64,000 nt of DNA from Acidimicrobiaceae bacterium (GCA_003151955.1 PLZB01000105.1:9858-73857); one strand, 5' to 3'. Shown: positions 7,195 to 15,314, numbered from the stretch's first letter. A program made the numbers and translations. The notes: a model not told the origin generated them from the letters alone.

Positions 7195-7512
7195 ATGCGA
7201 TTTTCCGATGTCGACGCGGAAGCTCGGAGGGCGATTAGCGCTGCCGAGGTGGCCGAGCACGACCGCCGTCGGGCCGACCTGGCCGCACAACTCCGTGCCG
7301 GGATCGCCTTCCGGGACGCCCGTGAAGCTGCGGGTCTCACCCAGACCGAGCTCGCGGCCCGGATCGGGATCGCCCAGTCCGCTCTCGCACGCATCGAAGC
7401 CGGGCGGACGAACCTCACCCTCGGCATGTTCCGCCGCCTCGCCGAAGCTCTCGACGTCGACGTGGCGCTGGAGGTCGGCACGCACCGGGTGGTCGTCGCT
7501 CCCGCGGCCTGA
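7195..7512 (+). CDS. XRE-family helix-turn-helix regulator
   Basis: A 105-residue cytoplasmic protein. Residues ~40-95 are an XRE/Cro helix-turn-helix (FRDAREAAGLTQTELAARIG...QSALARIEAGRTN). The N-terminal ~38 residues are a charged helix. This architecture is typical of antitoxins that follow a RelE-like toxin, but no toxin gene is upstream here; the secreted protein gene occupies that place. AAAGGAA precedes the ATG. Its own 5' end is duplicated at 5181. It may be an orphan antitoxin. Confidence 0.8.
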   Translation: MRFSDVDAEARRAISAAEVAEHDRRRADLAAQLRAGIAFRDAREAAGLTQTELAARIGIAQSALARIEAGRTNLTLGMFRRLAEALDVDVALEVGTHRVVVAPAA

Positions 7513-7562
7513 ACCACGGGAGCACAGACCGCCCGCCCCGAACGCCGGGGTTGGCGATCGGC

Positions 7563-7673
7563 TCCATCGCGCGTTTATCGCGCGTTCGCCGCAATCCGCC
7601 TCCGTTCGTCCTGGTCCGCTGATCCGGGCGCCGTTCCCGGATGGTTCGTTGTCGTCCGTTGCGGTTCACCGCT
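7563..7673 (+). repeat. Dispersed repeat copy R2, tRNA part missing
   Basis: It carries the same ATCGCGCG direct repeat and TTCG/TCCG-rich body as copy R1, but breaks off after GCGGTTCACCGCTG, before the tRNA-Gly fragment. The downstream arm (7677-7835) resumes homology with the region after R1, so R2 looks like an R1-type copy with the tRNA core deleted. The interval 7513-7898 holds only this element. Confidence 0.65.
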
Positions 7674-7676
7674 GAC

Positions 7677-7835
7677 ATCGAGCCGAAATTCGAGCCGTCG
7701 AGGGCAGTCCGGCTGAGGGTGGCGTCATGAAGGTCCTGGTCAGAGGGTCGACCCGGCTGACGTCGTCGCCGGAGAGGTGAGGACATCGGGAGGCACCATC
7801 CCAGGAAAGCTGATTACACCGGTAGCTGGTCGACA
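7677..7835 (+). repeat. Second arm of the repeat, homologous to 1034-1190
   Basis: It shares GGTCCTGGTCAGAGGG, GAGGACATC and CCAGGAAAGCTGA.TAC with 1034-1190 in the same order. No gene is visible on either strand. Confidence 0.55.
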
Positions 7836-7898
7836 GCAGGGCTTCGTGGACCAGGTCCGCCCGGTGATTCAGCAAGGCCTTCATCCGAGAGTGATTTC

Positions 7899-8573
7899 TC
7901 AGGAAGCGGACGAAAGAGCCTGGATAGCCGCTTCTCGCTCCGAGCGGGCAGCGTCGCCAACACCCCACAGGTGGGTTGTCCCTGCGACGTTGACCAGCAT
8001 CAAGGTCGCTCTGGCAGCGAGGACCGCCAGGTCGTCTCTGGCCTCGTGCACCTCAACATGCTGCGGTACCAGCCGGTACCAACGGGCCCGGCCATCGCTG
8101 GCAGCGGGTTGATCGACGAGCTCGATCTGGCCGGCCGCGACCAGATCGCTGAGTGTGCGCGACAGCTGACCAGGGTCAGCTCCCAACTCGACAGCGAGAT
8201 CCCGGGGGCGGGCTGGCCGGCCATCGACGAGTCGGTCCAGGACCCGACTGTGCAGCGCCCGGAGGCTTGCGTCGTCTCGTCTACGGACAACCTCTTGATC
8301 GGTGGCGAGGAGCACATCGCCAAGCGCCGCTGTCAGGTCAGCCAGCTCGACGACCTCGTCGGCGGAAGGCCCGAGGTGGTGTTCGATGCGGTGCCGGAGC
8401 CGGTCGACGTTGGCCCGAAGCCGGGAGATCGCATGGCGGTCACCGGAGCCGGCGACGACGACCGTGTGGCTGGCGAGACGGGGGTACAGCTGCTGCCAGG
8501 CCGACGAGCCTGGGCCGCTGACCACGGCCTTCTCGGCGTCTCGCACGAACCCGGCGAAGTCGAAGCGGTCCAC
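7899..8573 (-). CDS. Winged-helix regulator next to the nitrilase-like gene
   Basis: A 224-residue soluble protein. The C-terminal half contains a winged helix (VLDRLVDGRPARPRDLAVEL, then DPGQLSRTLSDLVAAGQIELV), similar in plan to MarR/IclR-like domains. The N-terminal half is helical and charged and matches nothing I recognise. AAGGAGG stands just before the GTG at 8573, which makes that start far better than the longer frame upstream. It follows the nitrilase-fold gene on the same strand after 165 bases, so co-transcription is likely. It could regulate that gene or act with it. Confidence 0.65.
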   Translation of the reverse strand: MDRFDFAGFVRDAEKAVVSGPGSSAWQQLYPRLASHTVVVAGSGDRHAISRLRANVDRLRHRIEHHLGPSADEVVELADLTAALGDVLLATDQEVVRRRDDASLRALHSRVLDRLVDGRPARPRDLAVELGADPGQLSRTLSDLVAAGQIELVDQPAASDGRARWYRLVPQHVEVHEARDDLAVLAARATLMLVNVAGTTHLWGVGDAARSEREAAIQALSSAS

Positions 8574-8738
8574 GGCGACCTCCTTCCCTCCAACTGTAGG
8601 CCCGCCTCCGCTGTCAGTCAAGGATCGGTCAACAATATTGGTGGTGGCTGCCCTGCTGGCGGCACGAAGGCCTGTCGCCGGACCGGTCGGCAACGCGACG
8701 TGCTCGTGATGCGACCTGTGGGGAAGGCGGCGACGGCG

Positions 8739-10100
8739 TCAGAGCAGTTGCACCGTGCCGGTGACCCGGTTGAAGCCGACGGTCGCCGGAGACGGAGAGA
8801 CGTCGAGCTCTGGTGTGAGAGGGATGGCTTCGGGAGGAGGCCCGGGCTCGGGCCAGAGCGCCAGCGGCTCGTGAGCGGTCGGGCGGCCGAAGATGGCTCT
8901 GGGAGTGACCGCGTCGCCGTGGAACTCCTTCGGGTTGTTGGCGACGACGGCGGCCGCCTGGCTTCGGTCGACGAACGCTCCGAGCGCGGCCACATACGGT
9001 GTGGTGGTGTCCGTCATCGTCGGCACGGCGAGCATGTTCACGCCGTTTCGGACGAGGACGTCGACCACCGTCGAATCGAGCCGATCGCGGCAGATGACGG
9101 TCGCCAGCCGCCACCGTTCGGAGACGAGCACGGTGATCTCCCGGGGAGAGGGGTCGATGCCCTCCCGGCTCGGCTGGTGGGAGCTGACCAGGTCCGTGAA
9201 CGGGACCAGTTTCCGTTGCGTGCAGGCCCAGGCGGGAAGTTCAGCGATGATCGTCGGAGACACGTTGGCCGGTCCGGGGGCGGACCCGGTTTCCTGGCGG
9301 TGGACCGATCCGGCGACGACGACGACCTGGCTGTCGAATTCGTCGTCGACGAGCTGCTGCAGATCATCGACGATCGGGGTGTCGACGGCGAGCTCCGGAA
9401 CGACCACCAGGCCAGCACCGGCCGCCATGGCTTCGCGGACCGCTTGGACGACACGGAGCCGCTGACCCGCCGGATCGGCCAGCGTGACCGGAAACACCAG
9501 TGGGCTGTCGGGAATGTCGAAGTCGTCGAGGGTGGCGTTGGGATGAACAGTGCACAGCGTGGGGCTGCTCAACGCGGCTTCGAGCACCGGCACCGCCCGG
9601 AAGTCGAAGCGGACCGAGGTCGAAGCGGCCAGAGGAAGCCGGTGGAAATGGGGGAAGTCGTCGACGGGCGCAGGAAACGCACAGGGGCGGGTCGAACGGT
9701 CGTCGTCAGGGAGGCCAGTCCAGTCCACCGTCGGGAGGTAGTCACCGGGGGCCGGGGCCCAGATGCCGCCGCGGTGGCAAGCGATCCAGTCGGAAGAGAC
9801 CTGCAGCCAGGTGGACAGATCGAATCCCCAGCCCAACGCCCGGACCCGCCACCAGGCACCATCACCGAGGAGGTCCGCGAGCACGTGGAGCTCGTCGGCG
9901 GAAAGCGGCCCGAAGGGGCGGAGGTCGAAATGTCGCCGGGTCGCGACGATCAGATCGCCCATCTCGTCGAACGGAGCGTCGCCAGACGACAGGTCGTACC
10001 TGTCATCAGGTCGCAGCGCCCACCTGCCAGCAAGGGCAGACATCACCGCCAGACACGTGGGGTCAAGAACCGAGAGGTCGAGAAGCTCGCCGCCGTCCAC
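8739..10100 (-). CDS. Carbon-nitrogen hydrolase (nitrilase) domain protein
   Basis: A 453-residue protein. The C-terminal ~270 residues show the three nitrilase landmarks in order: Glu236 in LVVVPELAVD, Lys297 in CTQRKLVPF and Cys337 in RLATVICRDRL, so a Glu-Lys-Cys hydrolase centre is intact. The N-terminal ~160 residues, rich in Trp and Asp, match nothing I know. Ordinary amidases of this superfamily lack such an N-terminal part. The next gene is a winged-helix protein. Its site between repeat scars and next to toxin-antitoxin genes suggests an accessory, possibly defensive, role. The GTG start has no clear ribosome site, so the true start may be the ATG ~18 codons in. Confidence 0.7.
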   Translation of the reverse strand: MDGGELLDLSVLDPTCLAVMSALAGRWALRPDDRYDLSSGDAPFDEMGDLIVATRRHFDLRPFGPLSADELHVLADLLGDGAWWRVRALGWGFDLSTWLQVSSDWIACHRGGIWAPAPGDYLPTVDWTGLPDDDRSTRPCAFPAPVDDFPHFHRLPLAASTSVRFDFRAVPVLEAALSSPTLCTVHPNATLDDFDIPDSPLVFPVTLADPAGQRLRVVQAVREAMAAGAGLVVVPELAVDTPIVDDLQQLVDDEFDSQVVVVAGSVHRQETGSAPGPANVSPTIIAELPAWACTQRKLVPFTDLVSSHQPSREGIDPSPREITVLVSERWRLATVICRDRLDSTVVDVLVRNGVNMLAVPTMTDTTTPYVAALGAFVDRSQAAAVVANNPKEFHGDAVTPRAIFGRPTAHEPLALWPEPGPPPEAIPLTPELDVSPSPATVGFNRVTGTVQLL

Positions 10101-10191
10101 ACCGGCAGCGTAGGAGGCGGGTGTGTCGCAGCCGCCTCGAGGACAGGTCGGAGAGCCGTCTGAGCGTCAGATTGTCGGCGTTCGGCGGCCA

Positions 10192-10395
10192 TCAGGAATC
10201 GGCCTTCGGCCGATCGGTGATCTCCGGCGGCCAGTTCGGAGCCGGCATCTCGGGCGTTTCCAGTTTCGCCAGGCGACTCCACGGTTCCTCAGCGACCTTG
10301 GGTTGGCTCTGGAGGTAACCGGGAAGACCGTCGGCAACTGCTCGGGCGACGAGCTCTGACCGGCCCCCGACCCCCGTTGCCAGAAGACGGGGACA
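10192..10395 (-). pseudogene. Possible 3' gene fragment
   Basis: The minus frame ending at 10192 reads ELVARAVADGLPGYL...PEMPAPNWPPEITDRPKADS with coding-like third positions, but has no ATG, GTG or TTG before the upstream stop at ~10396. It looks like the tail of a gene whose start was lost. The rest of 10101-10577 shows nothing I can name. Confidence 0.3.
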
Positions 10396-10577
10396 GTACT
10401 ATCGACGCCGTGGGCTGTCTGAGTCGTCGGCGTGGGGACGGGGATACGTGACGCCGTTACCGGTTACCGGGATGGTCGCAAGCAACCGACGGTCGGTGGC
10501 TTCCTACGAGAGCTGAGCCGGGGGCTCTGCCGCCGCCCGGGGCAACCCGGACGAGTTCGGTCGGTCCCCGTCCGTCT

Positions 10578-11060
10578 GTGGGGTTGCGACGACTCCGTAT
10601 TGCCTTGTTCGCTGTCGCAGGGGTGGGTTTCGTCGTGCTTGCGATGACGGCGGCTGAGCTGATCCGAGCTGGAGACCACGCTGACGTAACGGCGACCCTG
10701 ACGCCTTCGAGCGAGGGGTTGTGGATTCGGGCGATCCTGTCGTTCTCCGTGATGGTGGAGGCACTCGTCGGACTCAGCTGGATCGTGCTGCGGCCGAGCC
10801 ATCCTCGCCTCCTTCTCGCTTCGGCTCTTCTGTTCTCCTTGAGCCTCGCTCTCTTCGCATTCGATGTCTACTGGTGGAACGCGGCCGGTTCGTACGCTGA
10901 TATGGCCGACAAGCCGATTCCGCCTTCAGCCTGGAAGACCTATCCGGTGATGGGAATGTCCTTGCTGGCGACAATTGGGTTCACCACGTCGACTGCAATC
11001 CTGATGGGCATGAGGAGGTCCCTCCAGCCCGGAGCCGGATCTGAGCCACCCCAAGGCTGA
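10578..11060 (+). CDS. Four-helix membrane protein of unknown function
   Basis: A 160-residue protein with four hydrophobic segments at about residues 8-27, 50-70, 79-97 and 122-143, separated by short loops. The loop AGSYADMADKPIPPSAWKTYP is outward or inward facing; orientation is not clear. GTG start at 10578, with an in-frame TTG two codons on as alternative; no strong ribosome site. The gene ends just before repeat copy R3. Family not recognised. Confidence 0.6.
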   Translation: MGLRRLRIALFAVAGVGFVVLAMTAAELIRAGDHADVTATLTPSSEGLWIRAILSFSVMVEALVGLSWIVLRPSHPRLLLASALLFSLSLALFAFDVYWWNAAGSYADMADKPIPPSAWKTYPVMGMSLLATIGFTTSTAILMGMRRSLQPGAGSEPPQG

Positions 11061-11091
11061 TGGCCTCTCGCCCGGTGGGGGTCGGATCGAG

Positions 11092-11248
11092 TCCATCGCG
11101 CGCTTATCGCGCGTTCGCCGCAGTCCGCCCTCGTTCGTCCCGGTTCCGCTTTCGGGTCATCCGTTCCCGGATGGTCCGTTGTGGTCCGTTGTGGTTCGCC
11201 GTTGGCAGCCCTGCAACGATTCCCAAGCTGAGAACGCGTCGCCCGCTC
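11092..11248 (+). repeat. Dispersed repeat copy R3 with a damaged tRNA fragment
   Basis: It has the same body as R1, then the tRNA-Gly anticodon loop and CCC anticodon. Thirteen bases of the T-arm are missing: GAACGCG runs directly into TCGCCCGCTC, a deletion between short CG-rich repeats. It cannot encode a tRNA. Confidence 0.7.
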
Positions 11249-11271
11249 TCGGGAGAACTGCCAGGCCAGGG

Positions 11272-11320
11272 GACATTTTAGCAATGTGCAGGTCCCCGAA
11301 AATGGGGCTTTTCGGTGCCA
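11272..11320 (+). other. IS-end-like sequence
   Basis: GGGGACATTTTAGCAATGTG followed by CAGGTCCCCGAAAATGGGG resembles, from memory, the ends of IS21/IS481-like transposons. It sits right after R3. No transposase is nearby, so at most it is a remnant. GTGCCATTC recurs three times between 11310 and 11425. The rest of 11249-11444 has no gene. Confidence 0.3.
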
Positions 11321-11444
11321 TTCCGTGCCCTTCACGGCGGCGACGGCCGGCGGAAATAGCCGCTGGCCAGGTCGAACAGGCGATTTCCCGGTGCCATTCG
11401 CGTGCCATTCGGCCCGGCGTTCGGCGGTTCAACCGGGCCATGCC

Positions 11445-11525
11445 ATGACCGCCGCAATTGGAGGTTCGGTATTCGTCCTCTCTCTGGTGGCGGTAGTGAT
11501 CTGCGGTCTGGCATCCGGTGAATAG
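11445..11525 (+). CDS. Possible 26-residue membrane peptide
   Basis: MTAAIGGSVFVLSLVAVVIC and a short polar tail would be one transmembrane helix. There is no clear ribosome site. Small hydrophobic peptides of this kind are frequent in the neighbourhood (19859, 16221), but on its own the evidence is weak. Confidence 0.25.
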   Translation: MTAAIGGSVFVLSLVAVVICGLASGE

Positions 11526-11693
11526 TCCGGTTCCCCGACCCGGGGACGCCAAGTCGCCGCCTGGCCGGCGGGCCGGTCCCCGTCGGGAGAGGACCTTCGG
11601 CTCTGTTGAACTCTGGGGCATTTGGGGAGAGTGGGAGGTGTGGCTTTGACCGATCGGGGTCGGGCCGGATCGGCGACGAAAGGTGGCTGGGCG

Positions 11694-11918
11694 ATGGCTG
11701 GAACAGCAGAGCAGGCGAAGGGTCGGGCCAAGGAGGCCGTAGGAGGCCTCACAGGCGACGAGGACCTCGTCTCCGAGGGCAGGGCCGACCGGCATGCCGG
11801 TGAGGCCAAGGAGAAGGTCGGCCAGGCCAAGGACAAGATCGAAGACGTCCTCGAGGCGGCCGAGAAGAAGGCCGAGGAGGCCGTCGACACCGTCAAGGAC
11901 GCGCTCCACCGGAAGTAG
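11694..11918 (+). CDS. CsbD-like stress protein
   Basis: A 74-residue, highly charged protein (AEQAKGRAKEAVGGLTGDED..., then repeated AKEKVGQAKDK units). This is the CsbD pattern: a small helical protein induced by general stress, which in Bacillus depends on SigB. The ATG at 11694 follows AAAGGTGG and gives the family's usual N-terminus. A second CsbD-like gene lies at 33241. Together with the SigB/SigF-type sigma gene at 29167 this points to a stress function. Molecular role unknown even in model species. Confidence 0.85.
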   Translation: MAGTAEQAKGRAKEAVGGLTGDEDLVSEGRADRHAGEAKEKVGQAKDKIEDVLEAAEKKAEEAVDTVKDALHRK

Positions 11919-12007
11919 GCGCCCAAGGGGCCGCCTGGCCGGTGACCGGCCCCAAGCCGGCCCCACTGTCATCGTGCCATCCACCAACGAACGAGGAGGA
12001 GTTCCCC

Positions 12008-12181
12008 ATGCTCGCCACTATCGTCAACGCCAGCGCCACCGCAGTGCAGGTGTTCGCCCTGGTCGCAGTCATCGTGTTCGTCATCGCCGGGATCATCGCC
12101 TTCCAGGAAAAGACCATCTGGGCCACGCTGATCTGCGGCGGGCTGGCCTTCCTGTCCGCGGCGGTGATCTTCCTCGCCTAG
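12008..12181 (+). CDS. Small two-helix membrane protein
   Basis: A 57-residue protein of two hydrophobic helices (VFALVAVIVFVIAGIIAF and ATLICGGLAFLSAAVIFLA) joined by QEKTIW. GAGGAGGAG before the ATG is a strong ribosome site. It lies 14 bases ahead of the lipoprotein gene and is probably co-transcribed with it. Function unknown. Confidence 0.65.
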   Translation: MLATIVNASATAVQVFALVAVIVFVIAGIIAFQEKTIWATLICGGLAFLSAAVIFLA

Positions 12182-12195
12182 GCGAGGTCCCCGAC

Positions 12196-13440
12196 ATGGC
12201 CCGGACGCTGCGAACCGTCGGAGGCCCCCCCGGCCATCGCCAGCGGGGTGTCAGGCGCTGGGCAGTCCGGGCCCCGCTCGTGTGCCTGGCCGTCACGTCC
12301 GCGTCCTGTGCCTCGACGATCTCACGTCCACCCTCGACGAGCATCTCGGCCCCGGCGACGTCGAGCCCGGCCCCGTCGACCACGATCTCCTCGCCGGCCG
12401 GCGGGGCGGTGCCCGGCGGCTTCCTTCCCGGATCGGTGACGTTCGTCTCCACAACGACGGGGTTCGCCCTCGGGGTGGCCGCGTCGTGTCCGGCCGGGAG
12501 CTGCGTGGCCCTGGTGCGTACCACCGACGGGGGATCGACCTGGGTCGGCTTGGCCGCGCCTCCCGCCGCCTTCGTTGCCCACGGGGCTCCGTCCACCTCG
12601 AGCCTGCCAGGGGTCAGTGAAGTGCGCTTCGCCGACCCGCTCGACGGATGGGCCTTCGGCCCAGCCCTGTTCGCCACCCACGACGGGGCACTGACCTGGC
12701 AGAGCATCGTCCTCGGCGCCTCTGTGGTCTCGCTCGAGACATCAGCGGGCTCCGTCTTCGCCGTCGTCTCCCCCTGCCGAGGCGAAGCCGACTGCCCCGG
12801 TCCGCTCCAGCTGGAACAGGCCCCGGCCGTCGGCGGTGGATTCGTGACCGTGCGTACCGGCCCGTCGGTCCAATCCCCCGGGATCGACTCCCCCGACCTC
12901 TCACTCCACGCCCCGGTCGGCTTCGCCGTCCTCGGATCGGGGGCCTCCCTGTACGCCACCGAGAACCTCGCCGATCCGAACGGCTGGAACGCCTTCGCCG
13001 ATCCCTGCGCGTCCACCGGGCTCCCCCTGACCTCCCTGGCTGCTCCCGACCCGACGACCCTGTACTCGCTGTGCACCGGGAACGGGGCGATGGGAAGCAC
13101 GACCAAGGACGTCGTGGTGACCGACGGCGGCAAGAGCACCCTGGCCGGCGCCGCCCCGCTGGGCGGGGACGGAGGCACGCTGACAGCCACGGCGTCGGGC
13201 GTCCTCGTGATCGCCTCCGCCTCGGGGGCCAGCTCCCTGTACCGGTCGACCGACGGCGGCCACACCTGGTCGACGGCGGAGACCTACGACGACGGCGGGG
13301 CCGGTTTCAACGACCTGGGCTTCACCACCACCACCCAGGGAGTCGTCGTCCACGGCCTGCCCGGACCCGGCCAGGAGACGGCCCAGCTCCTCATGACCCA
13401 CGACGCCGGAGCGACGTGGCAGGTCGTCCCGATCGGATGA
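12196..13440 (+). CDS. Secreted BNR/YCF48-like propeller lipoprotein
   Basis: A 414-residue exported protein. The N-terminus has a twin-Arg-like basic region, a hydrophobic core and a lipobox-like ...TSASC with Cys38; its -3 residue is not ideal. A Ser/Thr/Pro-rich linker follows (residues ~40-65). The rest has Asp-box-like motifs: TTDGGSTW, THDGALTW, STDGGHTW and THDAGATW, the signature of BNR/sortilin/YCF48-type propellers. GGCGAGG precedes the ATG. Likely anchored on the outer face of the membrane; ligand unknown. Confidence 0.75.
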   Translation: MARTLRTVGGPPGHRQRGVRRWAVRAPLVCLAVTSASCASTISRPPSTSISAPATSSPAPSTTISSPAGGAVPGGFLPGSVTFVSTTTGFALGVAASCPAGSCVALVRTTDGGSTWVGLAAPPAAFVAHGAPSTSSLPGVSEVRFADPLDGWAFGPALFATHDGALTWQSIVLGASVVSLETSAGSVFAVVSPCRGEADCPGPLQLEQAPAVGGGFVTVRTGPSVQSPGIDSPDLSLHAPVGFAVLGSGASLYATENLADPNGWNAFADPCASTGLPLTSLAAPDPTTLYSLCTGNGAMGSTTKDVVVTDGGKSTLAGAAPLGGDGGTLTATASGVLVIASASGASSLYRSTDGGHTWSTAETYDDGGAGFNDLGFTTTTQGVVVHGLPGPGQETAQLLMTHDAGATWQVVPIG

Positions 13441-13515
13441 GCCGGCCGTGGTGACGATCCGACCGGATCTGGGTGATCCAGGGTACGGTCGACTCCTAAG
13501 GAAAGGGGTTGATCG

Positions 13516-14604
13516 ATGCTGCTCGGCTTGATCGCCTGTATTGCTTTCGTGCCTCTCTCGGTGCTGCTGCGCATGCGGAGTCGGCATACCGCCACCGGCG
13601 GGACCCCCCGGTGGGACCGAGGGACCCGGCCGGGTCGCCGGGCCGGGGCGGCGCTGTCGCTCGGGACCGCGGCGGCGCTGTCGCTCGTCGTCGGCCTCGT
13701 CGGGGCACCGGCGGCCTCCGCCAGCCAGGCCACGGTGCAACTGGGGACGGCGTCGTCGTTCGCCGTGCTGGCCGGCACGACGGTCACCAACACCGGATCC
13801 TCGGTCGTCTCGGGGAACCTGGGTGTCAGCCCGGGCTCGGCGGTCACCGGCTTCCCGCCGGGACAGGTCGTCAACGGGACCCAGCACGCCGCCGACGCCA
13901 CCGCCCTGCAGGCGGAGTCCGACCTCACCACCGGGTACCTCGACGCCGCCGGGCGGACCCCGGTCACCACGGTGTCGAGCGACCTCGGCGGCCAGACCCT
14001 GGCGCCGGGGGTGTACAAGGCGACCTCGGGGCTCGCCTTGACCGGCACCGTCACGCTCGACGCCCAGAACGACCCCAGTGCCGTGTTCATCTTCCAGGCC
14101 GGATCGACGCTGATCACGGCCTCGAACAGCACCGTGGCGCTGACCGGCGCGGCCCAGGCCTGCAACGTCTTCTGGCAGGTCGGCAGCTCGGCGACGCTGG
14201 GCACCGGCAGCAACTTCAGCGGGAGCGTCCTGGCCTTGACTTCGGCCACGGTGCAGACCGGGACCACCGTGTCCGGGCGGGTCCTGGCCCGCAACGGCCA
14301 GGTCAGCCTGGACGACACGGCCATCACCGTGCCGGCCTGCGCCACGACGTCGGCCACCTCGACCACTCCGACGTCGTCGTCGGGCTCGACCCCCACGACG
14401 TCGACCCCGACCTCCTCGACGGCCACGACCGCAGTCATTCCGGCCGGTGCCCCGTCCACAGGTGCCGGCGGCGCCTTCCGGTCCCGTGACAACGGCCTGC
14501 TGGTGGCCCTCGGTGGGCTCGCCCTCGCCGGCGCCGGGATCGCCACCGCCGTGGCCGTCCGCCGACGTCGGGACCTGGAGGGTCTGGCCGACAGGGAAGC
14601 ATGA
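13516..14604 (+). CDS. DUF3494 ice-binding-type surface protein with sorting signal
   Basis: A 362-residue exported protein. After a leader ending in APAASAS, residues ~70-280 are a DUF3494 ice-binding domain (LGTASSFAVLAGTTVTNTGS, VSGNLGVSPG, ...SAVFIFQAGSTL). Then come a Thr/Ser/Pro linker, APSTGAGG, a hydrophobic helix and RRRR, the layout of a sortase substrate with a variant LPXTG motif. The next gene overlaps its stop and encodes a class F sortase. GGAAAGGGG supports the ATG at 13516, though an ATG at 13573 would give a more usual signal peptide. Not all DUF3494 proteins bind ice; adhesion is an alternative. Confidence 0.85.
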   Translation: MLLGLIACIAFVPLSVLLRMRSRHTATGGTPRWDRGTRPGRRAGAALSLGTAAALSLVVGLVGAPAASASQATVQLGTASSFAVLAGTTVTNTGSSVVSGNLGVSPGSAVTGFPPGQVVNGTQHAADATALQAESDLTTGYLDAAGRTPVTTVSSDLGGQTLAPGVYKATSGLALTGTVTLDAQNDPSAVFIFQAGSTLITASNSTVALTGAAQACNVFWQVGSSATLGTGSNFSGSVLALTSATVQTGTTVSGRVLARNGQVSLDDTAITVPACATTSATSTTPTSSSGSTPTTSTPTSSTATTAVIPAGAPSTGAGGAFRSRDNGLLVALGGLALAGAGIATAVAVRRRRDLEGLADREA

Positions 14605-15314
14605 CCCCGCCGGCCCACGCCGGGCGTGGGCGGCCCCGACCGGGACGGTGGTGGACCCTGACCGCCGTGCTCCTTGTCGTCGGCACCTGCTGCCTGGCCG
14701 CGGGCCTGACCGCCCACCGGGACGGCCTCGCCGTCGCCACCACCTCCCCCACTGGCGACACACCCGCGGCCGGCCCCGGCCAGCCGGCCCCGACGCCGCC
14801 GCCGGTGACCGCTCTGGTGGTGGCCCGGTCGACCCCGGTCTCGCTGAGCATCCCGGCCATCGGCGTGACCGTCCCCCTATCGAGTCTCGGGCTCAACCCC
14901 GACGGGACTGTCCAGGTGCCGACGGACTACCAGGAGCCGGGATGGTTCCGGCTCGGTCCCACTCCCGGTCAGGTGGGCTCGTCGGTCATCCTCGGTCACG
15001 TCGACTCGTACCAGGGCCCCGCCGTGTTCTTCCAGCTCCGATCGCTGCAGCCTGGCGACCAAGTCGACGTCCTCCTGTCCGACGGCGTCGACGTCCAATT
15101 CGCGGTCGACACGGTGGCCACCTACCTGAAGAGCCAGTTCCCAGCCCAGGAGGTCTACGGGTCGCACGGCGTCAGCGCCCTCCAGCTGGTGACCTGCGGT
15201 GGGCAATTCGACGGGGCCACCGGCGGCTACCTGTCCAACGTCGTCGTCTACACCTCCCTCGTCGCCGCCACGCCGGCCGCCGCCACGACCTCGCCCGTCA
15301 GGGTCCCGTCCTGA
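14601..15314 (+). CDS. Class F sortase
   Basis: A 237-residue protein with one N-terminal membrane helix (WWTLTAVLLVVGTCCLAAGL), a Pro-rich linker and an extracytoplasmic sortase domain. His133 in VILGHVDS and Cys199 in LQLVTCGG are the catalytic pair. The segment after TCGG reads YLSNVVVY, without an Arg there, so the third catalytic residue is not clear. It joins substrates cut at an LPXTG-like motif to the cell wall. Its ATG overlaps the stop of the DUF3494 gene (ATGA). That gene carries an APSTG tail, so the two look like a dedicated enzyme-substrate pair. Confidence 0.85.
   Translation: MTPPAHAGRGRPRPGRWWTLTAVLLVVGTCCLAAGLTAHRDGLAVATTSPTGDTPAAGPGQPAPTPPPVTALVVARSTPVSLSIPAIGVTVPLSSLGLNPDGTVQVPTDYQEPGWFRLGPTPGQVGSSVILGHVDSYQGPAVFFQLRSLQPGDQVDVLLSDGVDVQFAVDTVATYLKSQFPAQEVYGSHGVSALQLVTCGGQFDGATGGYLSNVVVYTSLVAATPAAATTSPVRVPS

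Noticed and set aside
5020-7485. 821-codon minus-strand frame across the secreted repeat protein
   Set aside because: It is an antisense mirror of the GYWLVG repeats and crosses the abiE promoter and the XRE gene. Low-complexity Gly/Ala/Asp/Arg content shows it is not coding.
10123-10359. Plus-strand 78-codon frame opposite the gene fragment at 10192-10395
   Set aside because: Its composition is that of a shadow, and the minus frame has the better coding pattern.
13454-13490. GGGTACGGTC before the DUF3494 gene as a further SigB/SigF-type promoter
   Set aside because: The -10 box fits, but the hexamer 14 bases upstream is GACCGG, with no GTTT or GATTGG-like box at any sensible spacing.
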